A DNA stretch of 19,541 bases, from assembly GCA_900551555.1 (NCBI GenBank), contig URWC01000017.1, forward strand, positions 1-19,541. Direction: 5' to 3'. Source of the stretch: an uncultured Collinsella sp. Its GTDB lineage: Bacteria > Actinomycetota > Coriobacteriia > Coriobacteriales > Coriobacteriaceae. A program made the position numbers and the translations under genes. Below, one piece after another: positions 6,932-13,881 of the stretch. The notes beneath the pieces are model-generated. The model worked only from the letters and a program-made list of their open reading frames with translations. It was not told the DNA's origin and searched no databases. The first letter of the stretch is position 1. Every line of letters begins with the position of its first letter.

Positions 6932-7510
6932 ATGCCTGAACGCTTGGTTTCGACGACATGCTTGGGAAATCTCAACGATCCGTCCTATGAACTCCTGCTT
7001 CGCCGGAAGTTGGGCGGCGTCTTTGAAGTTGACGATCTGTTGCTCGATTGGGACCAGGCTGATGTATACGCGTTTGTGGGCGTGACGGAGCTGGGGCGCA
7101 CGGTCGATGTTCGGCTGGATACTGCCGACGGCGGTCGTCTTGCCGACGGCGACGTGCTCGCCATTGACCGTTCGGGCATGGTGCCCGTGGCGGTTGTCGT
7201 GCGCTTGCGCAGCGCCGAGGTTTATTTGGTCGAAGTTGACCGCATGGACCCGATTGCGCTCGCGCATTCGTGCTGGGAGATCGGCAATATGCACGCGCCG
7301 CTCTACCGGGGCGACTCGGACGAGCATACTGTGCGCATGTATACGCCGGTGCAGCCTGTTTTGGGCCGCATGCTCCGGGGTGTCGAGGGTGTTCGGCTCT
7401 CGCTGGTTACCCGTGAACTCGATGCGGACCGGCGCTTTGCGTCGAGTGCGGCGGAGGTCGTCGTGAGCATGGCTCCCGACTTTACCATCGTAAAAAAGGC
7501 GCGCGGCTAA
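6932..7510 (+). CDS. ureE: UreE-like nickel metallochaperone (orphan)
   Basis: Resembles the urease accessory protein UreE along its whole 192 residues. It matches my recollection of H. pylori UreE in the order LGNLND, a hydrophobic DLLLDW, DVRL, LADGDVL, SAEVYLVEV, and the hallmark CWEIGNMHAPLY. It closes with APDFTIVKK. In that protein the His of GNRH is the dimer-interface nickel ligand H102; the equivalent here is H121 of GNMH. No His-rich C-terminal tail is seen. No urease subunits or other ure genes are in the window. It follows the SlyD-like gene by 3 nt, so the two are co-transcribed. It may serve a NiFe hydrogenase or another nickel enzyme. The family call is good; the pathway is unknown. 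Confidence 0.82.
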   Translation: MPERLVSTTCLGNLNDPSYELLLRRKLGGVFEVDDLLLDWDQADVYAFVGVTELGRTVDVRLDTADGGRLADGDVLAIDRSGMVPVAVVVRLRSAEVYLVEVDRMDPIALAHSCWEIGNMHAPLYRGDSDEHTVRMYTPVQPVLGRMLRGVEGVRLSLVTRELDADRRFASSAAEVVVSMAPDFTIVKKARG

Positions 7511-7593
7511 GCGCGCGTATGCGCAAGACGGGCTTTGAGGGGCGACCGATCAAGGTCCGTCTTGCTGTTGATATGAGGCTTTGGGGGAAGCAT

Positions 7594-8391
7594 ATGGGTC
7601 TTGAGGGAATCAAACTGATTGCATGCGATTTGGACGGCACGTTGCTGCATCCGGGGGAGCGCGAGCTGCGTTCCGAGGCCTTTGAGCTTATCGATGAGCT
7701 GCATCGTCGTGGTATCGTGTTTATGCCGGCGAGTGGCCGTCAATATGCGAGCTTGCGCTACCTGTTTGCCCCGGTGGCCGATGAGCTCGCCTATGTATGC
7801 GAAAACGGAACCCTGGTGATGAGCGAGGGGCGTGCCGTCGTCAAGCGTTCCATGGAGCGTAGCCTTGCTATGGTTATCGCGAATACCGTGGTTGCGTATC
7901 CCCATACCGACATGACCCTTTCGTGTGAGGGGCACATCTACACCATGAGCGGCAACGATGCGTTCGTCGACCATTTGCGCTATGTGGTCCACTGCGATGT
8001 GGCGGTGGTCGACCGTCCCGAGGACATCGACGAGGATGTCATTAAGATTGGCTTCCAGACGCCCGAGGTGGATTATCCGGCGGCCCGGGAGTATTTCGAG
8101 CGCCTCTTTGGCGACCGTGTCGATGTGATGACGTCAGGAACCGCATGGACGGACCTTATCGGTTTCGGTTCGGGCAAGGGCTCCGCGCTTGTCGATTACG
8201 GTCGTGTCCTGGGGATTTCGCCCGATGAGATGATGGCATTTGGCGACAATGAGAACGATCGCGACATGCTCAACGTCGTGGGCCATCCCTATCTGATGGA
8301 GAGCTGCAACCCCACCATGCGCGGTATCAACGATCGCGTCCGTTACGTGCACACGGTCGAAGAAGAACTGCGCCGCCTGCTCGCCGAGTAG
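7594..8391 (+). CDS. Cof-type HAD phosphatase
   Basis: A HAD-superfamily hydrolase of the Cof group (subclass IIB), probably a sugar-phosphate or cofactor phosphatase; the substrate cannot be told. Its 265 residues are typical. The nucleophile motif is DLDGT, with D12 and D14. Motif II is near MPASGR, the lysine motif is in SGKGSAL, and the acidic motif is AFGDNENDRDML. The cap domain lies between about residues 85 and 190. I chose the ATG at 7594 because GGGGGAAG precedes it by a few bases and the product begins directly before the motif. Longer readings from 7519 or 7573 add a non-conserved leader. It converges on the PerR-type gene. Confidence 0.88.
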   Translation: MGLEGIKLIACDLDGTLLHPGERELRSEAFELIDELHRRGIVFMPASGRQYASLRYLFAPVADELAYVCENGTLVMSEGRAVVKRSMERSLAMVIANTVVAYPHTDMTLSCEGHIYTMSGNDAFVDHLRYVVHCDVAVVDRPEDIDEDVIKIGFQTPEVDYPAAREYFERLFGDRVDVMTSGTAWTDLIGFGSGKGSALVDYGRVLGISPDEMMAFGDNENDRDMLNVVGHPYLMESCNPTMRGINDRVRYVHTVEEELRRLLAE

Positions 8392-8394
8392 GTT

Positions 8395-8465
8395 TTCGGG
8401 ACATGCCTAGAAATGTACTGTTTGCTGCAAAGCGCGGAAAGGTGGATTTTAAGGCATGTCCCGAA
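8395..8465. repeat. 14-bp perfect inverted repeat between convergent genes
   Basis: Arms 8395-8408 and 8452-8465 (TTCGGGACATGCCT and its reverse complement) flank a 43-nt interval between the HAD and PerR-type stops. It could be a bidirectional transcription barrier or messenger-end structure. No U-tract flanks either arm and the loop is long, so an ordinary intrinsic terminator is not supported. Confidence 0.5.
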
Positions 8466-8468
8466 CAT

Positions 8469-8849
8469 CTACCGGCAGTCGGGGCAGAGACCCTCGAAGA
8501 TGGTGTAGTGCGACGTGACGTGCCAGCCGATTTGCTCGGACGCCTTGGCGTCGAGCTGGGCATCGAAGGGGAGCGGTACGTCGATGACGCGGCTGCACGA
8601 GGTGCAGATGATATGCGCATGCGGCTCGATCGTGCGATCGAAGCGGCTACCGCCCGGCGTCTTGATGGAGAGGATTTCGCCTGCGTCGGCCAAGAGATTG
8701 AGATTGCGGTAGACCGTACCGCGGCTGATTTTGTCATCCTGCGCGCGCACGACGTTGTAGATTTCGTCGGCGGTGGGATGGTTATAGCTTTGGCGCACGG
8801 CGTCAAGAACCAGCTTTCGCTGCCTGGTATTCCTTCTTTGCACCGCCAT
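8469..8849 (-). CDS. perR: Fur-family peroxide-sensing-type repressor (PerR-like)
   Basis: A 126-residue Fur-family metalloregulator, probably a dimeric repressor. The N-terminal winged helix includes HPTADEIYNVV and SRGTVYRNLNLL. The structural Cys4 zinc site is C82-x2-C85 and C122-x2-C125. The regulatory site matches PerR: H24, D71, H77, H79 and D90. The spacings D71-H77 (6) and H79-D90 (11) equal those of D85-H91 and H93-D104 in B. subtilis PerR. Asp rather than Glu at the last position is the PerR feature. The N-terminus is about 13 residues shorter than in B. subtilis PerR. It starts 61 nt after the acylphosphatase gene on the same strand, so it may belong to that transcript or have its own AT-rich promoter (8870-8910). 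Confidence 0.85.
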   Translation of the reverse strand: MAVQRRNTRQRKLVLDAVRQSYNHPTADEIYNVVRAQDDKISRGTVYRNLNLLADAGEILSIKTPGGSRFDRTIEPHAHIICTSCSRVIDVPLPFDAQLDAKASEQIGWHVTSHYTIFEGLCPDCR

Positions 8850-8910
8850 GCGCCTCGCCTCTTTTCTATTAACGGTCGTAGGTAAATGATACCGTATTTA
8901 GCACACAATA

Positions 8911-9321
8911 CTAATAATGAGGACTGAAACCGTCTTCATTGGCAAGTGGGGCTCGGGCCTGGGCGTCTACGAGGCGAAAACGCGTTCCCATGCGCTCGTA
9001 GGAGGCATGAAGCGCCTCGAGATGAGATAGGATGTTTGCCGGAGCTCCCTGTATCTCCATCTCGACTGAGCCGTCTTCCATGTTACGCACCCAGCCGGTG
9101 AGGGAGCGTGCCTGCGCGAGGTTGGTGTTGGTAAAGCGAAAACCAACGCCTTGGACTTGCCCCGTCCAGTGCAGGAAATAGCGCAGGGGAGTGTTTTGAG
9201 TGGCCTCGTCGCTTGCGAGTACGGTAAGCCTGCGGCGCAGCTCGAGCTCGACGTTCGATGGTTTTTGAGGCTCTCGACTGCCGCCGGTGACGCTGGAGAA
9301 GAACGTATCGAAGAGGCCCAT
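8911..9321 (-). CDS. acyP: Acylphosphatase with N-terminal extension
   Basis: Hydrolyses the carboxyl-phosphate bond of acylphosphates. The domain occupies about residues 47-136 and contains GQVQGVGFRF and GWVRNMEDGSVE. The catalytic pair is R62 and N80, spaced 18 as in R23 and N41 of the muscle enzyme. The 136-residue length exceeds the usual ~90 because of a 45-residue polar N-terminal extension (MGLFDTFFSSVTGG...) of unknown function. The ATG at 9321 lies 2 nt after the stop of the oxidoreductase gene, indicating an operon with translational coupling. A start at the domain boundary would remove the coupling, and no ATG is there. Confidence 0.88.
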   Translation of the reverse strand: MGLFDTFFSSVTGGSREPQKPSNVELELRRRLTVLASDEATQNTPLRYFLHWTGQVQGVGFRFTNTNLAQARSLTGWVRNMEDGSVEMEIQGAPANILSHLEALHASYERMGTRFRLVDAQARAPLANEDGFSPHY

Positions 9322-9323
9322 CG

Positions 9324-10424
9324 CTATGCCTGTTTGTCTGCGTCGGCCGGGAAGGTAATGCCGGCCTGCTGGCGCACGGCATCCATGATGCGCAGTGAGA
9401 CGAGCGTGACATCGCGGTAGTGGCCAAGCTCGTGGCGTCCTGCCGGGGTCTCCCAAATCTCTTCCTTAACGTTATCGATGCCGCCGATGGCGGTGATAAA
9501 GTCTGTGAGTTCGTATTCCATAGTGTTGCTCGATTTGGGCAGGTCGAGCACGCGGCCGTTCTCGTCCTGTTCGCGCGGTGCCTCGGTCGCCGAGCCGCGT
9601 ACGACGTCGCCGCGATAGTCGATGCGGACGTTGCGGGGCGTGGACAGATGGTCGATCTGGATAGTGCCACGCTCGCCTTCTATCTGCGAGGGCAGCAGGT
9701 CATTCGTAATTTTGGAGTGCGCGAGCTCGACGGAGATGCGGCCACCGCCGTAGCTGGCGAGGATGGAACCGCAGCCGTCGATGGGGCCGTGCGTGAGCTG
9801 TCGCGTGGTGGGGTCGAGCAGAGTAGTCATGCTCGTAAGGCCGGAGGGCATGCCGAAAATCTCGACCATGGGCTCGACGGTGTAGACGCCAATGTCCATG
9901 AGGGAACCCGATGCCATATTGCAGTCGAAGATATTGGTGGCGCGTCCCGCGAGAATCACGTTGTAGCGCGAGGAATACTTGCCAAAGCGCAATGAGGCGC
10001 GGCGGATGGGGGCGATCTCGCCCAGGGCGTCCTCGATGGCGTGGAAGGCGGGATCGTGGAGGGGACGCATGGCCTCGAGGGCCACGACACCTGCTGCCTC
10101 GGCAGCGCGGAAGACTTCCAGCGCCTGTGCTTCGGTGGCGCAGAAGGGTTTCTCGACGATGACGTGCTTGCCACCGGCGATGCAGGCGAGCGCCTGCTCG
10201 TAATGGAGCGCATTGGGGCTGCCGATGTAGACGGCATCGACGCCGGCCGCAAGCTCATCGAGTGACGTAAAGTTTCGCTCGCCGCCGTGCTCGGCAGTAA
10301 AGGCGGCGCCGCGCTCGGCATTGCGCGAGAGCGTGCCTACGAATACGGCCTGGTCGTTGGCATTGACGACCTGAATAAAGTCGTCGGTGATCATGGACGT
10401 GCCGATGGTTGCGATACGCAGCAT
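9324..10424 (-). CDS. Gfo/Idh/MocA-family NAD(P)-dependent oxidoreductase
   Basis: A predicted cytosolic dehydrogenase, 366 residues, the usual length. The N-terminal Rossmann domain begins LRIATIGTSMITDDF (a degenerate GxGxxG). Next come GSPNALHYEQAL and the family signature VIVEKPF, with the cofactor-side lysine at residue 92. The C-terminal domain includes GSLMDIGVYTVEP, which carries the usual active-site DxGxY. The substrate, typically a sugar or an inositol, cannot be told. The ATG at 10424 follows AAGGGGGAC on the minus strand. The 75 further in-frame residues upstream of it are not family-like. It is coupled to the acylphosphatase gene, and a TACACT -10-like box lies in the upstream 73 nt. 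Confidence 0.9.
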   Translation of the reverse strand: MLRIATIGTSMITDDFIQVVNANDQAVFVGTLSRNAERGAAFTAEHGGERNFTSLDELAAGVDAVYIGSPNALHYEQALACIAGGKHVIVEKPFCATEAQALEVFRAAEAAGVVALEAMRPLHDPAFHAIEDALGEIAPIRRASLRFGKYSSRYNVILAGRATNIFDCNMASGSLMDIGVYTVEPMVEIFGMPSGLTSMTTLLDPTTRQLTHGPIDGCGSILASYGGGRISVELAHSKITNDLLPSQIEGERGTIQIDHLSTPRNVRIDYRGDVVRGSATEAPREQDENGRVLDLPKSSNTMEYELTDFITAIGGIDNVKEEIWETPAGRHELGHYRDVTLVSLRIMDAVRQQAGITFPADADKQA

Positions 10425-10497
10425 GTGTCCCCCTTGCGTTGTTTGGCCTACAGGACGAGTGTAGCGCGGGAGGACACAAAAGCGTGCGAAAACGCCG

Positions 10498-10983
10498 TTA
10501 CAGGTCGCTCTCGTTAAAGCCGGTGTCGATATCGAGGTTGCTGCCGTCGGCTGCCGTGGTGGCGAGCTCATCGCAGCGCTCGTTGAGCTCGTGGCCGGCA
10601 TGTCCCTTAACCCAGATGAACTCCACCTTGTGCTTGCTTTTGGCGGCAAGCAGGCGCTCCCACAGGTCGCGGTTCTTGACGGGCTGCTTGTTGGCAGTTT
10701 TCCACCCGCGCTTTTTCCAGCCGTCGATCCAGTGTTTATTGAAAGCGTTGACGACGTACTGCGAATCGGAATGGACCTCGACCTCGCAGGGGCGGTTAAG
10801 CGCCTCGAGCGCCACGATGACCGCCATGAGCTCCATGCGGTTGTTGGTGGTCTTGGCGTAGCCGCGCGAAAGCTCGGAGGTGAAGGTCTTGCCGGCGGGG
10901 TTGGTGTATTTGAGCACGGCGCCGTAGCCGCCGCGTCCCGGGTTTGATCGGGCCGAGCCGTCGGTATAGATGATGACCTTCAC
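10498..10983 (-). CDS. rnhA: Ribonuclease HI
   Basis: Removes RNA from RNA-DNA hybrids, for example replication primers and R-loops. The 161-residue protein shows YTDGSARSNPG (D8), NRMELMA (E51), HSDSQYVVNA (D73), the KGHAGH loop (H128) and ERCDELA (D138). These correspond to D10, E48, D70, H124 and D134 of the E. coli enzyme. The start is GTG at 10983, with AAAGGA 5 nt upstream. An overlapping ATG one frame away runs straight into a stop (ATGTGA), so GTG is the only workable start. It lies between the LysR gene (63 nt upstream) and the oxidoreductase gene on the same strand. Confidence 0.95.
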   Translation of the reverse strand: MKVIIYTDGSARSNPGRGGYGAVLKYTNPAGKTFTSELSRGYAKTTNNRMELMAVIVALEALNRPCEVEVHSDSQYVVNAFNKHWIDGWKKRGWKTANKQPVKNRDLWERLLAAKSKHKVEFIWVKGHAGHELNERCDELATTAADGSNLDIDTGFNESDL

Positions 10984-11046
10984 ATGGTTCCTTTCGCTGG
11001 GTGCTTCTCTCGTGGGTGTCCATTGTAGCGCCGCGTTCGTTGAGGG

Positions 11047-11985
11047 CTAGTGTTCCACCGCTTCTACCTCGTTGCCCGAAGGTTGGCTTTCGTGGATGAT
11101 GCGGTCGAGCTCATCGAGGTATTGCTGCAGCAGGGGAGAGGGCCTGCGCTCGTCGTGCATGATGTAGCCTACGTGCATCGTCGGGGCGTCTGCCAGCGGG
11201 ATCGATGCCATGCCCCATTGCATTTCGTTGGAGAGGACACCGGTCGACAAGGTGTAGCCGTTCGAGGTGATGAGCAGGTTGGTGAGCGTGCCGCGGTCGG
11301 ACACGCGGATGTTGCGGTCGCAGGGGATGTAGCTAAACGGCTCCTCTGCGTAATAGAAGGAGTTTGAGGTGCCCTGCTCAAAGCTGTAGCGGGTGTAGGG
11401 CGTAAGGTCGGCAAGGGACAACTGCGGGCGGCGGGCGAGCGGGTGGCGCTCGCTTACGAATACGTGGACCTTTGCGTCAAAGAGGGGATGGAAGCTCGCA
11501 CGCGCGTCGGTAAAGGCTTTCTGCAGGACGCGAGCGTTAAAGTCATCCAGATAGAGGATGCCGATATCGCTGCGAAACGCGCGGACGTCATCGATGATCT
11601 GCGATGTGGTGGTTTCGCGCATGATGAACTCGAACTTGCTGTCGCGGCAACGCTCGACCACGTTGACGAAGGCCTCGACCGAAAAGGCGTAGTGCTGGGC
11701 CGAGATGGCAAGGCGGGCTTGCGGGGTGCCGCCGTCTTCGTAGCGGGCCTCGAGCATATCGGCCTGCTCTACAACCTGGCGCGCATAACCCAAAAGCTCG
11801 GTGCCGTCGTTGGTGAGCGTGACGCCGCGGCTGGAGCGCGTGAAGATTTCCAAGTGGAGCTCCTGCTCCAGGCTTTTGACGGCGTTTGAGATGTTGGACT
11901 GAGCGGTATAGAGGCGCTGAGCTGCGGCGTTGATTGAGCCGGACTCTGCTACGGCGATTAAAAAACGAAGCTGCTGAAGGGTCAT
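11047..11985 (-). CDS. LysR-family transcriptional regulator, divergent from metY
   Basis: A 312-residue LysR-type regulator. The N-terminal winged helix-turn-helix spans about residues 1-60 (LQQLRFLIAVAESGSINAAAQRLYTAQSNIS...), with the wing at FTRSSRGVTLT. The remainder is a periplasmic-binding-protein-like effector domain. It is transcribed divergently from the O-acetylhomoserine sulfhydrylase gene, the classical layout for a LysR protein that controls its neighbour, so it probably senses a sulfur or methionine-pathway metabolite. I prefer the ATG at 11985, because AAAGG then lies 9 nt upstream. The first in-frame ATG, at 11994, directly abuts that ribosome binding site. Confidence 0.9.
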   Translation of the reverse strand: MTLQQLRFLIAVAESGSINAAAQRLYTAQSNISNAVKSLEQELHLEIFTRSSRGVTLTNDGTELLGYARQVVEQADMLEARYEDGGTPQARLAISAQHYAFSVEAFVNVVERCRDSKFEFIMRETTTSQIIDDVRAFRSDIGILYLDDFNARVLQKAFTDARASFHPLFDAKVHVFVSERHPLARRPQLSLADLTPYTRYSFEQGTSNSFYYAEEPFSYIPCDRNIRVSDRGTLTNLLITSNGYTLSTGVLSNEMQWGMASIPLADAPTMHVGYIMHDERRPSPLLQQYLDELDRIIHESQPSGNEVEAVEH

Positions 11986-12045
11986 CGACGCCATCCTTTC
12001 GATTGCTATCTATAAAACCGATAACAGGTTAGCGCTTTTAAGTGA

Positions 12046-12074
12046 TTGACCGAGCGAAACAATGCTCGTACTAT
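12046..12074 (+). promoter_or_regulatory. Sigma-70-type promoter of the metY leader
   Basis: TTGACC (12046-12051), a 17-nt spacer, and TACTAT (12069-12074) form a good housekeeping promoter. The spacer contains an inverted repeat CGAGC - 8 nt - GCTCG (12051-12068), a possible operator, for example for the divergent LysR regulator. Transcription would start near 12081 and leave a leader of about 175-180 nt before metY. Confidence 0.7.
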
Positions 12075-12127
12075 TCAAAACACACAAAGGAGGTAGGTAA
12101 TTAAACCGACCACGGAACCGGGATGCG

Positions 12128-12196
12128 AAAGGAGGCCCGCATATGAATTGCTTACCAAGACGAATGCCGGGCTCCTGTTTGCGCCCGTTGGCGTGA
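12128..12196 (+). promoter_or_regulatory. metY leader: strong RBS, 17-residue open frame and hairpin
   Basis: AAAGGAGG at 12128-12135 stands 7 nt before an ATG (12143) that opens an 18-codon frame ending in TGA at 12194-12196. The peptide would be MNCLPRRMPGSCLRPLA, with two Cys and two Met. A hairpin, 12131-12142 with 12164-12175 (stems of 4, 4 and 3 bp separated by single bulges), would cover this ribosome binding site and the start of the frame. A second AAAGGAGG lies at 12086-12093 without a normal start codon behind it. This layout suggests leader-peptide attenuation by cysteine or methionine supply. It does not match any riboswitch class I can recognise by eye. Confidence 0.5.
12143..12196 (+). 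CDS. Putative 17-residue leader peptide upstream of metY
   Basis: A very short frame, MNCLPRRMPGSCLRPLA, with a near-ideal ribosome binding site (AAAGGAGG, 7-nt spacing). It ends 62 nt before the metY ATG. Cys codons are at positions 3 and 12, and Met at 1 and 8. In other actinobacteria, Cys-containing leader peptides regulate sulfur-assimilation genes, so translation of this frame may sense Cys-tRNA. The leading alternative is that the reading is accidental, since it is too short for codon statistics to help. No function beyond regulation is proposed. Confidence 0.45.
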   Translation: MNCLPRRMPGSCLRPLA

Positions 12197-12258
12197 TCAG
12201 GAGACAGCGACTTACTTCTCTCTAATTTGTTTACTTTTGTTCGATCAAGGAGATCATC

Positions 12259-13569
12259 ATGAGCCAGTTCATCAACAACCCCGAGCACACCTTTGGTTTC
12301 GATACCCTGCAGCTTCACGTTGGCCAGGAGAGCGCCGATCCCGCATCCGACTCCCGCGCCGTGCCTATCTACCAGACCACGAGCTATGTGTTCCGCAACT
12401 CCCAGCACGCCGCCGACCGCTTTGGCCTTGCCGATGTTGGTAACATCTACGGCCGTCTGACCAACTCCACCCAGGGCGTCTTCGAGGACCGTATCGCCGC
12501 ACTCGAGGGTGGCGTGGCAGGTCTCGCCGTCGCCTCCGGTGCTGCTGCCATCACCTATACCCTGCAGGCTCTTGCCCAGGCCGGTGACCACGTGGTTGCC
12601 CAGAAGACCATCTACGGTGGCTCCTACAACCTGCTGGAGCATACGCTCTCCCAGTTTGGCGTCGAGACCACGTTTGTCGACGCTCATAACCTGGACGAGG
12701 TCGAGGGCGCCATCAAGGACAACACCACGGTCATCTATCTCGAGACGCTCGGCAACCCCAACTCCGACATCCCCAACATCGACGCCATCTCCGAGATCGC
12801 CAAGAAGCACGGTCTGCCGGTTGTCGTCGACAACACTTTCGGCACCCCGTATCTGTTCCGCCCGCTGGAGCATGGTGCCAACATCGTCGTCCACTCCGCA
12901 ACCAAGTTCATCGGCGGCCACGGCACCTCGCTGGGCGGCGTGATCGTCGACGGCGGTAACTTCGATTGGAAGGCGAGCGGAAAGTACGCGCAGATCGCCG
13001 AGCCCAACCCCTCCTACCATGGCGTCTCGTTTGCCGAGGCTGCCGGTCCCGCCGCCTTCGCAACCTATGTCCGCGCCATCCTGCTGCGTGACGAGGGCGC
13101 CTGCATCAGCCCGTTCAACGCCTGGGTCCTGCTCCAGGGCACCGAGACTCTGTCGCTGCGCGTTGACCGTCATGTCGAGAACACCAAGAAGGTCGTTGAG
13201 TTCCTGGCTGGTGACAGCCATGTTGCCAAGGTGAATCACCCGAGCCTGCCTGAGCACCCCGATCACGAGCTCTATCAGAAGTACTTCCCCAACGGCGGTG
13301 CCTCGATCTTTACCTTTGAGATTAAGGGTGGCCAGGAGGCAGCTTGGAAGTTCATTGATCATCTGCAGGTGTTCTCGCTGCTCGCCAACGTGGCCGACGT
13401 CAAGTCGCTCGTCGTGCACCCGGCTACCACCACGCACTCCCAGCTGTCTGCCGAGGAGCTCGCCGAGCAGAACATCACGCCCTCCACGATCCGTCTTTCC
13501 ATCGGTACCGAGAATGCCGAGGATATCATTTGGGATCTGAAGCAGGCCTTCGCCGCGCTGGACGAGTAA
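12259..13569 (+). CDS. metY: O-acetylhomoserine sulfhydrylase (aminocarboxypropyltransferase)
   Basis: A PLP enzyme of the Cys/Met metabolism family that makes homocysteine from O-acetylhomoserine and sulfide in methionine synthesis. At 436 residues it matches the MetY group, which is longer than cystathionine enzymes (~390). The N-terminus TLQLHVGQ, then YGRLTNST, AVASGAAAI, and VVVDNTF with D191, are visible. The PLP-binding lysine is K216 in HSATKFIGGHG. The ATG at 12259 has AAGGAG at 12247-12252. A strong promoter, a structured leader and an intrinsic terminator frame it as a single-gene transcript, with a divergent LysR gene as likely controller. A cystathionine gamma-synthase role is less likely given the length. 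Confidence 0.93.
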   Translation: MSQFINNPEHTFGFDTLQLHVGQESADPASDSRAVPIYQTTSYVFRNSQHAADRFGLADVGNIYGRLTNSTQGVFEDRIAALEGGVAGLAVASGAAAITYTLQALAQAGDHVVAQKTIYGGSYNLLEHTLSQFGVETTFVDAHNLDEVEGAIKDNTTVIYLETLGNPNSDIPNIDAISEIAKKHGLPVVVDNTFGTPYLFRPLEHGANIVVHSATKFIGGHGTSLGGVIVDGGNFDWKASGKYAQIAEPNPSYHGVSFAEAAGPAAFATYVRAILLRDEGACISPFNAWVLLQGTETLSLRVDRHVENTKKVVEFLAGDSHVAKVNHPSLPEHPDHELYQKYFPNGGASIFTFEIKGGQEAAWKFIDHLQVFSLLANVADVKSLVVHPATTTHSQLSAEELAEQNITPSTIRLSIGTENAEDIIWDLKQAFAALDE

Positions 13570-13629
13570 GGCGACTTGTGCAAGGACCCCTTGCGACTCG
13601 ATAGGTATAACTGTATAAAATGCCTGCTC

Positions 13630-13670
13630 AAGGCGCCTGTGCGAACAATGGTTGCACAGGCGCCTTTTTT
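13630..13670 (+). terminator. Rho-independent terminator of metY
   Basis: A perfect 13-bp GC-rich stem, 13630-13642 with 13654-13666, has an 11-nt loop and is followed by a T-run through 13670. It lies 60 nt after the metY stop. Confidence 0.93.
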
Positions 13671-13881
13671 GCATAGAGAGGGCGCAAACACAGGGTTTTT
13701 GACACGCTTTATGCATTCGAGTTGTGGAAAACTCCTGTTGAGAGGATGTGAGTTTTACGCAATTGACGTGCGCCTTTTAAGTAAAACCGCAGGTCGCGAT
13801 TTGCTCGGGGTACTATGCAGCGCGATCGAATCACACGCAGCTCAAACGCAGCAAAAACGCACTACGGAGGTTTCCAGCTAC
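13671..13881 (+). promoter_or_regulatory. Leader of the secreted-protein gene with two alternative hairpins
   Basis: The 211 nt after the metY terminator hold TTGACA at 13699-13704 as a -35 candidate, without a convincing -10 at normal spacing. GAGTTTTAC at 13750-13758 can pair upstream with AAAACTC (13728-13734) or downstream with GTAAAAC (13781-13787), and the two pairings exclude each other. No gene is seen here. I looked for a c-di-AMP riboswitch, often found ahead of cell-wall proteins, and did not see its conserved core. Confidence 0.4.

Noticed and set aside
7493..7516. GCGCGC repeat after the UreE-like stop as an intrinsic terminator
   Set aside because: The stem is only 6 bp and no T-run follows. 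The HAD gene lies shortly downstream on the same strand.
12031..12040. TTAGCGCT near the LysR-metY intergenic region as a copy of the LacI operator
   Set aside because: Only one half-site plus the centre matches, and it lies in the other genome of the chimera. Chance is enough.
12010..13716. A 568-codon minus-strand frame opposite metY
   Set aside because: It mirrors the MetY codons, runs through the metY promoter and terminator, and has no domain. It is antisense to a well-supported enzyme.
13721..13731. TTGTGGAAAAC as a DnaA box or replication-origin element
   Set aside because: A single imperfect match without clustered boxes, AT-rich DNA or dnaA/dnaN nearby.
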